Shown here: piece after piece, positions 1-8,220 of the stretch
Position numbering within the stretch: position 1 is the stretch's first letter
Layout: each line of letters opens with the position of its first letter
Source: Pontivivens ytuae
GTDB taxonomy: Bacteria > Pseudomonadota > Alphaproteobacteria > Rhodobacterales > Rhodobacteraceae
Length of the DNA: 64,000 nt
Direction of reading: 5' to 3'
NCBI RefSeq assembly: GCF_015679265.1
Contig: NZ_CP064942.1
Location: forward strand, 1,582,001 to 1,646,000
The notes under the pieces: generated by a model
Seen by the model: only the letters and a program-made list of their open reading frames with translations
Told to the model about the DNA's origin: nothing
Databases searched by the model: none
Program-made: the position numbers and the translations under genes

Positions 1-990
1 CAGAACCACCAGCGCCCACCCCACTAAAATCAAGCCCAAGAAAAATGTGTCGCGGAGCCAACTCGTATCCGGAGTAATGCTTTGCAGCACAGTCACCAGT
101 GCCAGGACGCTCAGAAGGCTGAGGGCAAGCAGGCGGTCGCTCCAGACAAGACGCAGGAGCTTGCCCGCAACCGCCTGCGCCAGCTCTCGTACACCACTGC
201 CGCCGTGGCGCGTTTCGAGTTTGTCATTCGGCTCTGTGTGCCCATGCGCCTCCTGATCAGCTAACGCGTCCTTGCGCAAGGTTGCTCCCGACCGCGCCGC
301 CAGTGCGAAGAACAAAGTAGATGCAACAACAAGCACTTCATCACCTGGCCATGACAGGCCCAATCCCGCCGCGGTCCACCGTGCTGCAAACGCCAGAAGC
401 AACGCGGCTGTCCAGAACATGACTGCATCCTCAGGGAGGCGTGTCAGCGGTCTGCGAAGCAGGATACCTGCAAAGAACACGGTCGACGTACCAACTAAAG
501 CGCCGGCAACGGCCGCATGTGGCTCTTCAGCTCCACCGAGGCTCAGAACAATGAGGGTGACCTCCAGCCCGTCGAGCAGCACAGCCTTGCAGGCAGCGAT
601 TCCGGCGATCCAATCGGCTGCAGCGTCCGTTTTGATGCGGCTCGCGGTGCCCATATTCGCTAGCTTTGCCTGATGCCGCCTGAAGCGCTGTTCCTGATCC
701 CGACCTCGGCGCTTTCGGGCTAGCCTTTGTGATGATTTTACGAGCCACGATGCTGCTACCAATGCCAAGAGGCCCCCAACACCAAGCTGGAGAAGCGACT
801 TCGGGATCTGAAGAAGTGCAGCGCCCATGCCCACACCCGCCAGCGCGAGAGTGACCAATGCGATGCCGGCGCCCCAAAACACAGGCCGCCAGCTCCTTGC
901 GAGTGCAAGTGCGAGCAGCACCGTTAAAGCTTCAATGGCTTCCAAAGATGCAGCGAGCAGTGCACCAAGGAATACAGTAAGGGATGTCAT
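1..990 (-). CDS. COG4280-like membrane protein (3' end cut by window)
   Basis: An uninterrupted minus-strand frame of 330 codons runs from an ATG at 990 off the left edge. The product is a polytopic membrane protein. Helix 1 carries a LEAIEAL motif (residues about 17-23), and a second half has LLDGLEVTLIVLSLG (about residues 140-154). This pair of acidic helix motifs is typical of the uncharacterised COG4280 family and recalls the E-x-x-E motifs of metal transporters such as FTR1 and GDT1. A basic linker (RLARKRRGR) separates the halves. It lies downstream of the siderophore-reductase gene on the same strand, 102 nt away with a strong hairpin between them, so it may be the last gene of the iron operon. 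A metal-transport role is inference. The function is unknown. Confidence 0.7.
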   Translation of the reverse strand, partial: MTSLTVFLGALLAASLEAIEALTVLLALALARSWRPVFWGAGIALVTLALAGVGMGAALLQIPKSLLQLGVGGLLALVAASWLVKSSQRLARKRRGRDQEQRFRRHQAKLANMGTASRIKTDAAADWIAGIAACKAVLLDGLEVTLIVLSLGGAEEPHAAVAGALVGTSTVFFAGILLRRPLTRLPEDAVMFWTAALLLAFAARWTAAGLGLSWPGDEVLVVASTLFFALAARSGATLRKDALADQEAHGHTEPNDKLETRHGGSGVRELAQAVAGKLLRLVWSDRLLALSLLSVLALVTVLQSITPDTSWLRDTFFLGLILVGWALVVL

Positions 991-1035
991 CCGCGCGCAC
1001 CAACATGGGGCGACGCGGTCGCTGCGCCGTTACAT

Positions 1036-1059
1036 GGGAGCAGACCTGTATCTGCTCCC
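1036..1059. terminator. 9-bp perfect hairpin between two minus-strand genes
   Basis: GGGAGCAGA (1036-1044) pairs perfectly with TCTGCTCCC (1051-1059) around a 6-nt loop. It lies 33 nt past the stop of the flavin reductase and 46 nt before the start of the COG4280 protein. Read leftwards it has no T-run, so it is not a classic intrinsic terminator. It could be an mRNA-stabilising end, an attenuator or a protein site. Confidence 0.45.
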
Positions 1060-1092
1060 AAAATCAGCACGACCGGGGGCCTGAAAAAGTCA

Positions 1093-1875
1093 CTAAGCCG
1101 CGGTTTCCGTTGGATCTCCGAACCATTTCGGGCTCTGCTTCGCATACGGCAACTCATCCTCCGTCAGACCCCGCTTCCAGTAGCCGGAGGTGAGGAGCGC
1201 CTGCTTAGGCAGGCCGAGCTCGTCCATAAGCCATCGGCGCGTCAGACGCATCTCTATCGCTTCGGATAGGACCAGCGCGATCGTTCCGGCAGGTGGAGGC
1301 GACCGGCGCAGCCATTGAACAAATCCATCCGCTGCGCGACCCGTGCGATGGAGTGTCATCCGAGGTGGCAGCTCGATCGGAGGGTAGTCATCGATCGCGG
1401 AACCCGAAACGAGCGCGACGCCTTCGGTCGCGCGTGGCAAAGCCTCCGCCGTCGCCGCGAGCGCCGGGAGCCCCGTGTCGTCTGCGCAAAGAACATAGAA
1501 TGGTGCCGTCATGTCCGTCAGCTTGCGCCGGCCTGGCCCGCGCAAGCCCAACAGGTCTCCGCGTTGCGCGGATGCAGCCCAAGCGCCTGCTACACCAGCC
1601 GAGCCGTGAAGCGCGAAGTCCATGTCTATCGTTGCCGCGTTCCGGTTGTGATAGCGGATCGTGTAAGTGCGCCGTGGACGCGCATTTATGTCGGCCTCGA
1701 CTGCATCGGTCAGCGCAGCGGCGCTTTCGCCACCCCTGGGAAAGAAGAGTTTGCAATGCCCACCTTCGAAGCCCGTCGGAAAGTCGACAAGGTCGGGACC
1801 TCCGAACGTCACACGACGCATCCACGGCCCCATATCACGGATGCCATGCACTGTGACGATACGGAACGGAGTCAT
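1093..1875 (-). CDS. Siderophore-interacting protein (FAD-dependent ferric-siderophore reductase)
   Basis: This 260-aa cytoplasmic flavoprotein is of the SIP/ViuB family, which reduces Fe(III) in imported siderophores so that iron is released. The N-terminal beta-barrel has the FAD-binding RRTYTIR stretch (about residues 88-94) and an HGSAGVAGAWA segment (about 110-120). The C-terminal NAD(P)H lobe ends with the family's SGYWKRGLTEDE. Length is normal for the family. The ATG start has GAGG 6 nt upstream. It sits at the downstream end of the binding-protein/FecCD/ATPase operon, which fits processing of the chelate after uptake. Family assignment is firm; the actual siderophore cannot be told from the sequence. 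Confidence 0.9.
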   Translation of the reverse strand: MTPFRIVTVHGIRDMGPWMRRVTFGGPDLVDFPTGFEGGHCKLFFPRGGESAAALTDAVEADINARPRRTYTIRYHNRNAATIDMDFALHGSAGVAGAWAASAQRGDLLGLRGPGRRKLTDMTAPFYVLCADDTGLPALAATAEALPRATEGVALVSGSAIDDYPPIELPPRMTLHRTGRAADGFVQWLRRSPPPAGTIALVLSEAIEMRLTRRWLMDELGLPKQALLTSGYWKRGLTEDELPYAKQSPKWFGDPTETAA

Positions 1876-1909
1876 TTGGCCCTCGTGGAGTTTCGCATTG
1901 CGGCAGGCA

Positions 1910-2413
1910 TCATGGCGTTTCAGACGCGAGTGCCGGTGCCATCTCTGAGGGCGCGTCCATGAAGCGTATCAACCGCGCCGCTCGCTCGAGCATTGGATTT
2001 GCGTCGTTGCCCTCGCACAGCAGCAAGGCAGATGTCATCGCTACACTTGCTTCGCCACGGCGCATCGCAGTGAATGCTGTCATGAATTGCCTCTCATGTT
2101 CGGTCAGCACAGAGGCACAACCGCGACACGACGGATTGTTGAAGTGGAAAGTTGATCTGCGACTGCAACGCATCGCCTGGATCATGGCGAGAAGCTCAAG
2201 CACGACCTCCGAGCTCGCACCTTTGGGGAGCTCATGCTCTGCCACGTTGAACGCCATCAGCCAGGACTGGCTCTGTGGTATCGCGAAGCTCTGCAGAAAA
2301 AAGCGGGTAACCCGAAGCAGAGTGATTTCGACGCGGTCGAAGCCAGCGTGGCCAAGGGGAATTTCGTTTCGCCCAACCTTGCGGCCGCATGTGTGATCTG
2401 GCTCATGGCTCAT
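1910..2413 (-). CDS. Conserved hypothetical protein with C-x2-C motif
   Basis: This 167-aa soluble protein of unknown function has a cysteine cluster near the middle: RCSRRSTFHF followed by CRGC and then LTEHERQFM. Three close cysteines plus a histidine suggest a small metal or Fe-S site, but this is inference. The N-terminus also has His and Cys (residues about 3-9). Its ATG overlaps the stop of a 27-codon ORF by ATGA, and it ends 34 nt before the siderophore reductase, so it is probably co-transcribed with iron genes. I could not assign it to a named family. Confidence 0.6.
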   Translation of the reverse strand: MSHEPDHTCGRKVGRNEIPLGHAGFDRVEITLLRVTRFFLQSFAIPQSQSWLMAFNVAEHELPKGASSEVVLELLAMIQAMRCSRRSTFHFNNPSCRGCASVLTEHERQFMTAFTAMRRGEASVAMTSALLLCEGNDANPMLERAARLIRFMDAPSEMAPALASETP

Positions 2414-2493
2414 GCCACGACACTCCAGAGTGGAATGGCAGGCCTTAGGCCAGCTTCGACGTACGCCAAGTATTCAAGATAAGACTGCCGCAT
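2410..2493 (-). CDS. Candidate small ORF, 27 aa
   Basis: A short frame begins MRQSYLEYLAYVE and ends PLWSVVA. An AAGAGG ribosome site lies 6 nt before ATG 2493, and a second in-frame ATG is at 2499. Its TGA overlaps the next ATG at 2413 (ATGA), as real operon genes in this window do. Translation coupling to the Cys-motif gene is likely even if the peptide has no function. The 221 nt upstream, as far as the histidine phosphatase stop, hold no other gene that I can see. Confidence 0.4.
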   Translation of the reverse strand: MRQSYLEYLAYVEAGLRPAIPLWSVVA

Positions 2494-2714
2494 TTCCATC
2501 CTCTTGCTGAAGCACCGAAGCTGTCTGCATCTTCCGGCTGCCTTCACGAGGAATGGTGGCTGAACACATCAAAGCTGACAAAAACACTAAGGAATTGCAA
2601 GCTGTTTTCCGCTTCGGGTATCCGTGTAGGCGACAGCAAGCGGTGCTGGAACTGCAGACTTGGGGCGGATTACGGCGCTGGGAAATCGTCGATAGTCGAG
2701 AGCAAACTTGTGCT

Positions 2715-3353
2715 TCAGTCGTCGATATCGTTCCAGCCGTCTGGTGGAATGCTCCCGAGGACCTCGAACTCTCCGGCCATTGTTGGCCGGATCACGAACG
2801 CTACCCCCATAGGCTCAGGATAGATCCCGGTGGCCGCTTCGAATGGGTCGTCATGGCCGATCAAGATAGTATTCAAGCCTGCCCCTGGATTGTGCGAAAG
2901 AAGAAATGACATTCTGGAACGCATGGCTTCTAGCTGTACCGGCGTGTAGTCTTCGGCTGGCTCAAAGTTGAGGTTGGAATTCGTCTGGTATCGGCCAAAA
3001 GCGAGCGCCGCTGTCTGCCAGCTTCGACAGTACTCACTGCTGATGACATCACCCACCGGTATGCCCAACCGATCGAATGCGCTCCCGATTAGGATCGCTC
3101 TACGCCACCCGGCTTCACTGAGCGTGCGTTGGGTTGAGCAGTCACCCATGACAGCGTCGACCTGATCGGCATAGTCCCGCTCAGTCTGCGCATGTCGGAT
3201 GAAGATGATGTACCCTCCCTCGCGTATGAAAGCGACAAGATCCCTCGGCGGGAGACCCGCATGAGCCTGTGCGAGGGCTGGGGCGGATACAACTACAACG
3301 AGAACGAGGGGAATGACTCTCAACATCATGCGTCGAGCGATAGCAGGTAGCAT
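2715..3353 (-). CDS. Secreted histidine phosphatase family protein
   Basis: This 212-aa protein has an N-terminal signal peptide (hydrophobic run LVLVVVVSAPALAQA) followed by a histidine-phosphatase (phosphoglycerate-mutase fold) domain. The catalytic RHAQTE motif is near residue 53. A second catalytic His lies in IGHDDP near residue 165, and SSEYCRSWQTA fits the usual SSxxxRxxQTA element. The predicted location is the periplasm. The ATG at 3353 has AAGGGG 8 nt upstream; an in-frame TTG at 3359 is a less likely start. It follows the two ThuA-like genes directly. The substrate is unknown; a phosphoester-bearing ligand taken up by this operon is one possibility. Confidence 0.8.
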   Translation of the reverse strand: MLPAIARRMMLRVIPLVLVVVVSAPALAQAHAGLPPRDLVAFIREGGYIIFIRHAQTERDYADQVDAVMGDCSTQRTLSEAGWRRAILIGSAFDRLGIPVGDVISSEYCRSWQTAALAFGRYQTNSNLNFEPAEDYTPVQLEAMRSRMSFLLSHNPGAGLNTILIGHDDPFEAATGIYPEPMGVAFVIRPTMAGEFEVLGSIPPDGWNDIDD

Positions 3354-3355
3354 AT

Positions 3356-4042
3356 TCAATTCCCCTTAGGGCGCGATTTGGGAGTGGCTTGGCCGTTGTC
3401 GAGGTTGATGCATCCGCTCAATCGATCGTCGACGGTCTGTGCGAGCCACGGCAGAAATCCTTCCAGAAATCGTGTCGTCGCAGGCATGAAGCCGGATCCG
3501 TGGTGGTAAATCGGATCCAGCGTCGTGAGCAGTGCCCGGCCCGAACCAAGACGAGCATCGACGACGATGGGGCCGCCATCTTCTCCGTCGTAGCGCGCAA
3601 GGGTCTCCGTCACCCACATCGACCCGAGCGCCAAGGTGCCGTGGACATGCCAAGCCAGATCCGCCTCGCTCAATCGATCGAATAGCGGATGATCTGGGGC
3701 GGAGATACGAACACCAAGGTCTGCATCCGGTTCGAGCCACCACCAATAGTTCGTCGCGATAGTTCGGAAGCCCACATCATCGAGGAATAGGTCCGGGCGC
3801 GTCTCACCCATGACCACAAGAAAGCCACCCTTTTCAACGTAATGCATCAGCCGGGCCCGATGCGCGGCCAGTCTTGCTCCATTAGTGCGGCAGGGAACAA
3901 GCAGGCATGGAATGGTAGCGAAGTCGACTTCGTGAAGAGTCCGCAGCGGAAAAAGCTGCTGGAAATGGTCGGCAAGGGGGCCCTGCCGCAGTGTTCTGGT
4001 GTGATAAGATAACCCGCCGTCAATCGCCGAGATACCAGTCAT
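3356..4042 (-). CDS. ThuA/GATase1-like protein, copy 2
   Basis: This 228-aa cytoplasmic protein has no signal peptide. Its layout resembles a class-I glutamine-amidotransferase-like (ThuA) fold. A strand-helix unit ends at CLLVPCR, followed by HRARLMHYVEKGGFLVVMGE (a 'helix then GG-strand' element). DHPLFDRLSEADLAWHVH comes next, then GSGRALLTTLDP before the C-terminal helix. It shares this plan with the preceding gene, with which it overlaps by ATGA, so the two probably arose by duplication. No catalytic Cys-His pair is evident. The product is unknown, but it is locked into an Fe-chelate transporter operon. Confidence 0.6.
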   Translation of the reverse strand: MTGISAIDGGLSYHTRTLRQGPLADHFQQLFPLRTLHEVDFATIPCLLVPCRTNGARLAAHRARLMHYVEKGGFLVVMGETRPDLFLDDVGFRTIATNYWWWLEPDADLGVRISAPDHPLFDRLSEADLAWHVHGTLALGSMWVTETLARYDGEDGGPIVVDARLGSGRALLTTLDPIYHHGSGFMPATTRFLEGFLPWLAQTVDDRLSGCINLDNGQATPKSRPKGN

Positions 4043-4635
4043 TTGCTCGTCATCCAGTCCAAGAGTTGTGGATAAAGCTTTGCCGCACTCGTTGTGTCGG
4101 CTGCATAACCCCAGAAGTTGTTTCCAGGATGAAAGAACAGCCGACCGCCTCCGTCTGAGGTCCAGACCCAGTCTGCGGGCAGCCTGGACTGCTTGAAATA
4201 GCTCAGAACGATTGCTCCTGGCGGCGGCATCACCGTTCCACGCGCCCAGAAGCCGATGACACCGCGGCGGCGTGTTAGATGATCGGCTTCGATCCCCGCC
4301 GTAATGGAATGAGATGCACCGAGTTCCAGGATCCAGTCTGCCGCGTGACCCTCTCCTACAGGCTCGTAGCTCGACAGAATGGATAGAAATGGTCGCGCAA
4401 TCGGCCCGTTCACGGCAATTGCGCCACCCAAACCCAAGAAAGCGTCAAGGACGTCACGTTGGCTTTGCAGATGCGCCTCGTCAAGATGCTGGCACAACAA
4501 GAGACCATCTGCCGTCACGAGGCTTCCTTCATGCAACTCGTACTGATCGATCACCTCGATGTCATGACCGTCCGGCGGGGCAGCAATCGCGGGTGGAACG
4601 TCGACAGTGTTCTGCAGGTACAAGAATTGCGCCAT
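4039..4635 (-). CDS. ThuA/GATase1-like protein, copy 1
   Basis: This 198-aa protein starts at ATG 4635 (MAQFLYLQNT), where ATGA overlaps the ATPase stop. An open frame extends further upstream but only through the ATPase gene. The order of elements matches its neighbour: LLCQHLDEAHLQSQRDVLD, then FLGLGGAIAVNGP, then SHSITAGIEADHL, then GGRLFFHPGNNFWGY and a final YPQLLDWM helix. A ThuA/GATase-like fold is inferred from this pattern only. It may modify or sense the imported chelate. I know of no described function. Confidence 0.6.
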   Translation of the reverse strand: MAQFLYLQNTVDVPPAIAAPPDGHDIEVIDQYELHEGSLVTADGLLLCQHLDEAHLQSQRDVLDAFLGLGGAIAVNGPIARPFLSILSSYEPVGEGHAADWILELGASHSITAGIEADHLTRRRGVIGFWARGTVMPPPGAIVLSYFKQSRLPADWVWTSDGGGRLFFHPGNNFWGYAADTTSAAKLYPQLLDWMTSK

Positions 4636-5399
4636 CAAGCCTGCTCCGGTGTTGCAACGGCTGCGCGCAAAACGCGACCTGAACCGAAGCTGTCGGCGAG
4701 AACACGTATCGGCGTGTCGTAGAGCGCAGAAAGAGCCTCTTCGCTCAAAGCCTGCGGCACAGGACCCGTGTCGCAATGGTTGGGTCCATGCAACAGCAAT
4801 ACCCTGTCGGCAGCATCGAATGCATGACCTGGAACGTGAGTCGAGAACACCACCGCCAGCCCATTATCTCCCGCGAGCATTCCGAGGAGGTCGAAAAGGT
4901 GTCTCTGATTTCTGAGATCCAGTGCGGATGCTGGTTCGTCGAGCATCAGAACATCGCAGTCACCAGCCAAAGCGCGGGCAATGAGCACAAGCTGTCGCTC
5001 ACCGCCCGACAGCGTGCTGACCCGCCGGTCGGCAAGAGCATGCTGTCCCATGCGATCGAGTGCCGCGTCGGCTGCAGCGTAGTCTTCAGCGCCCGGACTT
5101 CCGAAAAGGCCGATGTTCCGAGCGCGCCCCATGACCACCAAGTCTCGGACACGATAGTCGAAGCTGACGCCGGTCGATTGTGGCACATAGCCGATCGCTC
5201 CTCTAACTATGCGTCTGCCCCGTGACAGAGGCAGCGTTCCGACCATCGCGCGGATCAGGGTAGTTTTGCCGCGGCCGTTTGGACCAAGTATCGCGAGTAC
5301 TTCGCCGGAATTGACATCGAGATCGAGCGCCCGGGCGATGCATCTCCCAGCGACGCGTAACTCTCCCTGCTGGATCCGCAAACGTGTCCTATCCACCAC
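4635..5399 (-). CDS. ABC transporter ATPase, FecE/BtuD type
   Basis: This 254-aa ATPase would power the adjacent FecCD permease. Walker A is GPNGRGKTT (about residues 39-47), the signature is LSGGERQ, Walker B is VLMLDEPASALD, and the switch His is in STHV. An Arg in the Walker A loop where Ala, Ser or Cys is usual is mildly odd. The start is GTG (two GTG codons in tandem at 5399/5396), overlapping the permease stop by about 11 nt. Downstream it overlaps the ThuA-like gene. It belongs to the family that imports iron-siderophore, haem or cobalamin. Confidence 0.9.
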   Translation of the reverse strand: MVDRTRLRIQQGELRVAGRCIARALDLDVNSGEVLAILGPNGRGKTTLIRAMVGTLPLSRGRRIVRGAIGYVPQSTGVSFDYRVRDLVVMGRARNIGLFGSPGAEDYAAADAALDRMGQHALADRRVSTLSGGERQLVLIARALAGDCDVLMLDEPASALDLRNQRHLFDLLGMLAGDNGLAVVFSTHVPGHAFDAADRVLLLHGPNHCDTGPVPQALSEEALSALYDTPIRVLADSFGSGRVLRAAVATPEQA

Positions 5400-6447
5400 T
5401 CCAGCCTCGCAGATGAAGCCGCCGCAGCAGAACCGCGAAAACGGGCGCTCCGATCAGAGCCGTGAGAATGCCAAGCGGGATTTCGGCCGCAGTCGCCGTG
5501 CGGGCGACTGTATCGATGGCGAGGAGGTACAGAGCGCCCAGTATCGCGGCAGCCGGCATGAGAACACGATGATCGGGGCCTACGATCATGCGGGCAATAT
5601 GGGGTACGACGAGCCCGACCCAGCCCACGATACCGGCAACAGCGACGATTCCCGCGACAGCCAGAGCAACAGCGCCCAGAACCAACCAGCGCGATCGCTC
5701 CACTGAAATGCCAAGTGCCGCCGCGTCTTCGTCGCCTAGAGAAAGGACGTTGATGCGAAACCGGAGCAGCCACAAAATCGAAGCCCCGGCTGCGGCTGAT
5801 GCAGTGAGAACGCCGAGCGTGCCGTAACTCATCATGGCAAAGGAGCCCATAAGCCAGTAGACGATCGCTGCGAGAGTGTCGTTGGGATCTGCGAGGTACG
5901 TGAGCAGGCTTACCAGTGAGCTGAAAGCCGCCGACACTACAACGCCCGCAAGCACGAGCGTGAGTGTCGGCGCCTGACCCTCTACTCGTGCCAACAGGTA
6001 GACGACCGCCACCGCCAGCAGGCCAAAAACAAAGGCAAGGCCAACCAGCGCAAAAACAGTTCCAAAAAGTAGTATCGCCAGCGCGCCACCAAATGCGGCC
6101 CCTGATGTCACCCCGATGATCTGGGGTCCTACCAAAGGATTCCGGAACATGCCCTGCAGTGCCGCTCCGGTCAGGCCAAGTGCGGCACCTGCAACAAGAG
6201 CAGCAAGCACTCTTGGCAACCGCACCAGTTCTACCACGCGTTCGGCCGCTGGTGGCCAGTCAGGGACGATCGGCAACGCGTTGCCTGCGAGGATGCGAAG
6301 CACCTGGACAGGCGGCACCTCATAGCGTCCCACACCAAGTGCCAGCAGGGCAGCTGCGGGCACCGCCGCCACGGCGAGCCACCAGAATGCTGCTGTGCCT
6401 GACTTCGTCTTCAGGACCGGAAGAGCGTCAACGAAGGAACTGGTCAT
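5389..6447 (-). CDS. FecCD-family ABC permease (iron chelate)
   Basis: This 352-aa inner-membrane permease has about ten helices. Family hallmarks are RLPRVLAALVAGAALGLTGAALQG, MFRNPLVGPQIIGVTSGAAFG, GWVGLVVPHIARM and EIPLGILTALIGAPVF. It acts as a homodimer with the ATPase. ATG 6447 (MTSSFVDALP) is preferred; an earlier in-frame start at 6498 would overlap the binding-protein gene more deeply. It is the only permease gene of this operon, as in BtuC-type systems. Confidence 0.92.
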   Translation of the reverse strand: MTSSFVDALPVLKTKSGTAAFWWLAVAAVPAAALLALGVGRYEVPPVQVLRILAGNALPIVPDWPPAAERVVELVRLPRVLAALVAGAALGLTGAALQGMFRNPLVGPQIIGVTSGAAFGGALAILLFGTVFALVGLAFVFGLLAVAVVYLLARVEGQAPTLTLVLAGVVVSAAFSSLVSLLTYLADPNDTLAAIVYWLMGSFAMMSYGTLGVLTASAAAGASILWLLRFRINVLSLGDEDAAALGISVERSRWLVLGAVALAVAGIVAVAGIVGWVGLVVPHIARMIVGPDHRVLMPAAAILGALYLLAIDTVARTATAAEIPLGILTALIGAPVFAVLLRRLHLRGWSGG

Positions 6448-7498
6448 AGCCTTCGCTGCCGCCGTTCTTCTCGATCCGTAGGATGCTGTCGATGTCATCC
6501 TGACTGGGCGTCTGGCCGTACAGCATTGTGTAGTTTTCGACGATTTCAGTCCTGAGATCGGTCTCGATCAGACCGGGCTGCAGCAACTGAGTGACCCAAG
6601 TCCACGTGAGCGGGCTCTCCTGATTGGGCGGGTCCCAGCGGTACCCACCGATGGGTAACTTGTAGACCCGCCGATCACGGACGGCCGAAACATCTGCGAA
6701 CACGGGATTGGAGTAGACGTCCTCCGGAGAAAGCTCCTCCTCAAAACCATTGAGGAAGATGACTTCTGGATCCCAGGTCATGATCTGCTCCGCGTTCACG
6801 TCAGTGAAGCCCTGCAGTTCATCCGCCACGTTGGTGCCGCCGCCAAGTTCAATCCAGAAATCGTTGTATGTGCCTTCCCCCGCGACCCGGAGGCTCGACA
6901 GATATCGCAGGAAGTAAAGCGTGCGGGGGCGCGCATCCTCAGCGATCGCGTCTGTAGACGCTCGGATGTCGCTGAGGGCTTTCTGGCGCCAGTCGAGTAT
7001 GGCATTTGCACGCGCCTGCTCACCAACGATCAACCCCATCATGTCTATCCATGCTGAAGCGTCGTCCTCGGTACCGTAGCGTAGCGTTGCTACGGTCATT
7101 CCAGCTGCTTCAATTGGAGCGACGATCTCGACACCCCGGGTGCCCCACTGCAGAACGAGGTCTGGCTCCGTGCTGAGCAAAGCCTCCACATTCGGCATGA
7201 AGCCATCGCCGACGATATCGCTCGGTATATCGCGCGTCGCAGGAAAGAAATCACCCAGGATACCTTCCGTGATTGCAGTCTTCGAAAGACGGTGCATTGC
7301 AACGAGCAGATCGGGAGAGCCGTGCACTGCCACAGCCATCGACGCCGCGGGGATCGGGATCGTGGCCAAACGCTCGACGGGGCCTTCAAGCTCGATCTCA
7401 CGATCGAACTGGTCGACAAACGAGATGTCGTCGCCCGCAGCCGCCATGGGCACGGCTCCAACAAGCATAGTGAGAAGGATCAGAGTGGCTTCGCGCAT
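6428..7498 (-). CDS. Periplasmic iron-chelate binding protein (TroA fold)
   Basis: This 356-aa protein has a signal peptide (MREATLILLTMLVGAVPMAAAG) and then a TroA-type chelate-binding fold. Markers are ISFVDQFDREIEL at the N-terminus, VEALLSTEPDLVLQWG, and YFLRYLSSLRVAGEGTYNDFWIELGGGTNVA. ATG 7498 has AAGGAG 9 nt upstream. An upstream TTG at 7516 would read through this Shine-Dalgarno and is rejected. It is the first gene of the operon, 65 nt below the centre of an iron-type box. The ligand is unknown; an Fe-siderophore is likely from the box and the downstream reductase. Confidence 0.88.
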   Translation of the reverse strand: MREATLILLTMLVGAVPMAAAGDDISFVDQFDREIELEGPVERLATIPIPAASMAVAVHGSPDLLVAMHRLSKTAITEGILGDFFPATRDIPSDIVGDGFMPNVEALLSTEPDLVLQWGTRGVEIVAPIEAAGMTVATLRYGTEDDASAWIDMMGLIVGEQARANAILDWRQKALSDIRASTDAIAEDARPRTLYFLRYLSSLRVAGEGTYNDFWIELGGGTNVADELQGFTDVNAEQIMTWDPEVIFLNGFEEELSPEDVYSNPVFADVSAVRDRRVYKLPIGGYRWDPPNQESPLTWTWVTQLLQPGLIETDLRTEIVENYTMLYGQTPSQDDIDSILRIEKNGGSEGYDQFLR

Positions 7499-7517
7499 GC
7501 GTTTTGGCTCCTTCAAT

Positions 7518-7586
7518 GGAGAACTGCAAACTCGCCTCGGGTAAGCCTGGGTAGCACTATCTTGATAAATTTAGTCAAATAAGCAA
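7518..7586 (-). promoter_or_regulatory. Iron-box promoter block, copy A (TGA-N9-TCA at 7563-7577)
   Basis: The core TGATAAATTTAGTCA (7563-7577) has the TGA-N9-TCA form described for RirA/IRO boxes and the related iron-Rhodo-box of alphaproteobacteria. It sits in a 69-nt block that recurs at 37380-37449 with the same order of elements: TGCAAAC, AGCCTGGGT, the box, then AATAAGCAA. On the minus strand TTGCTT (a plausible -35) lies just upstream of the box and AGATAG (a plausible -10) just downstream, so a bound repressor would block the promoter. Assignment to a specific regulator is inference. Confidence 0.65.
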
Positions 7587-8220
7587 CGAGAGTTTTGCCC
7601 TATCAGAAATTTCAATCTTTACATGTGCTTACGTAGATACAAAGCATTACTCATATACAGTTCAAATATAGGAGGATTTTTCCAATTGTAGTGCGCAGAA
7701 CGCATTGATTTTCGCAATAGTCTCAATAATTAACTCATGAAGACATGGCAGCCTTTTCGAAACTCATTCAAACAGCCTAGTTTTAAAGATACATGCGGCT
7801 TCAGCGCCATCGCAGCGAACCGTCGCTTAGGCAAACTGCATGGCGGGATCGGTGCGAAGCATGGAGTAACAGCTCGAGCGGCGAGCAATGGTACTCTCGA
7901 CGGGATGAGCAGAGAGACTTCAATGCACACACTCCAGACCTTGCCAACCACCGAAATTGAGCAGGTGCGAAGAACGTGGGGAATGCGGATCGCAGCTTCA
8001 AAATATGAAGCCTCTTCTGAAGGGCAAGTTTGGGCCGCCAGCACTATTCCGGTGTTGTGTATGAACGGCCCCAAATCGGGCAGCAAATCTGGATAGAGCT
8101 TGTTTCCATGTCTCTGCAGCGTCCTTCCCGATCTTAGGCCAACGTTCGCCCTTTCTGATGGATAGGTTTGACCTCATAACGCGGCCTTGTCGTCTCGGCT
8201 GGAGTTCCTCATTCTTTGGC
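7587..8220. other. Intergenic region, no confident gene
   Basis: About 630 nt of comparatively AT-rich DNA separates the iron operon from the ABC exporter. Overlapping frames of 118-119 codons exist on both strands around 7730-8096, but neither has a recognisable domain, a good ribosome site or plausible codon use. It may contain decayed coding DNA. Nothing else can be supported. Confidence 0.5.

Noticed and set aside
7730..8096. Opposed 118-119 aa frames
   Set aside because: Neither frame has a domain, ribosome site or coding character; probably noncoding or decayed DNA.
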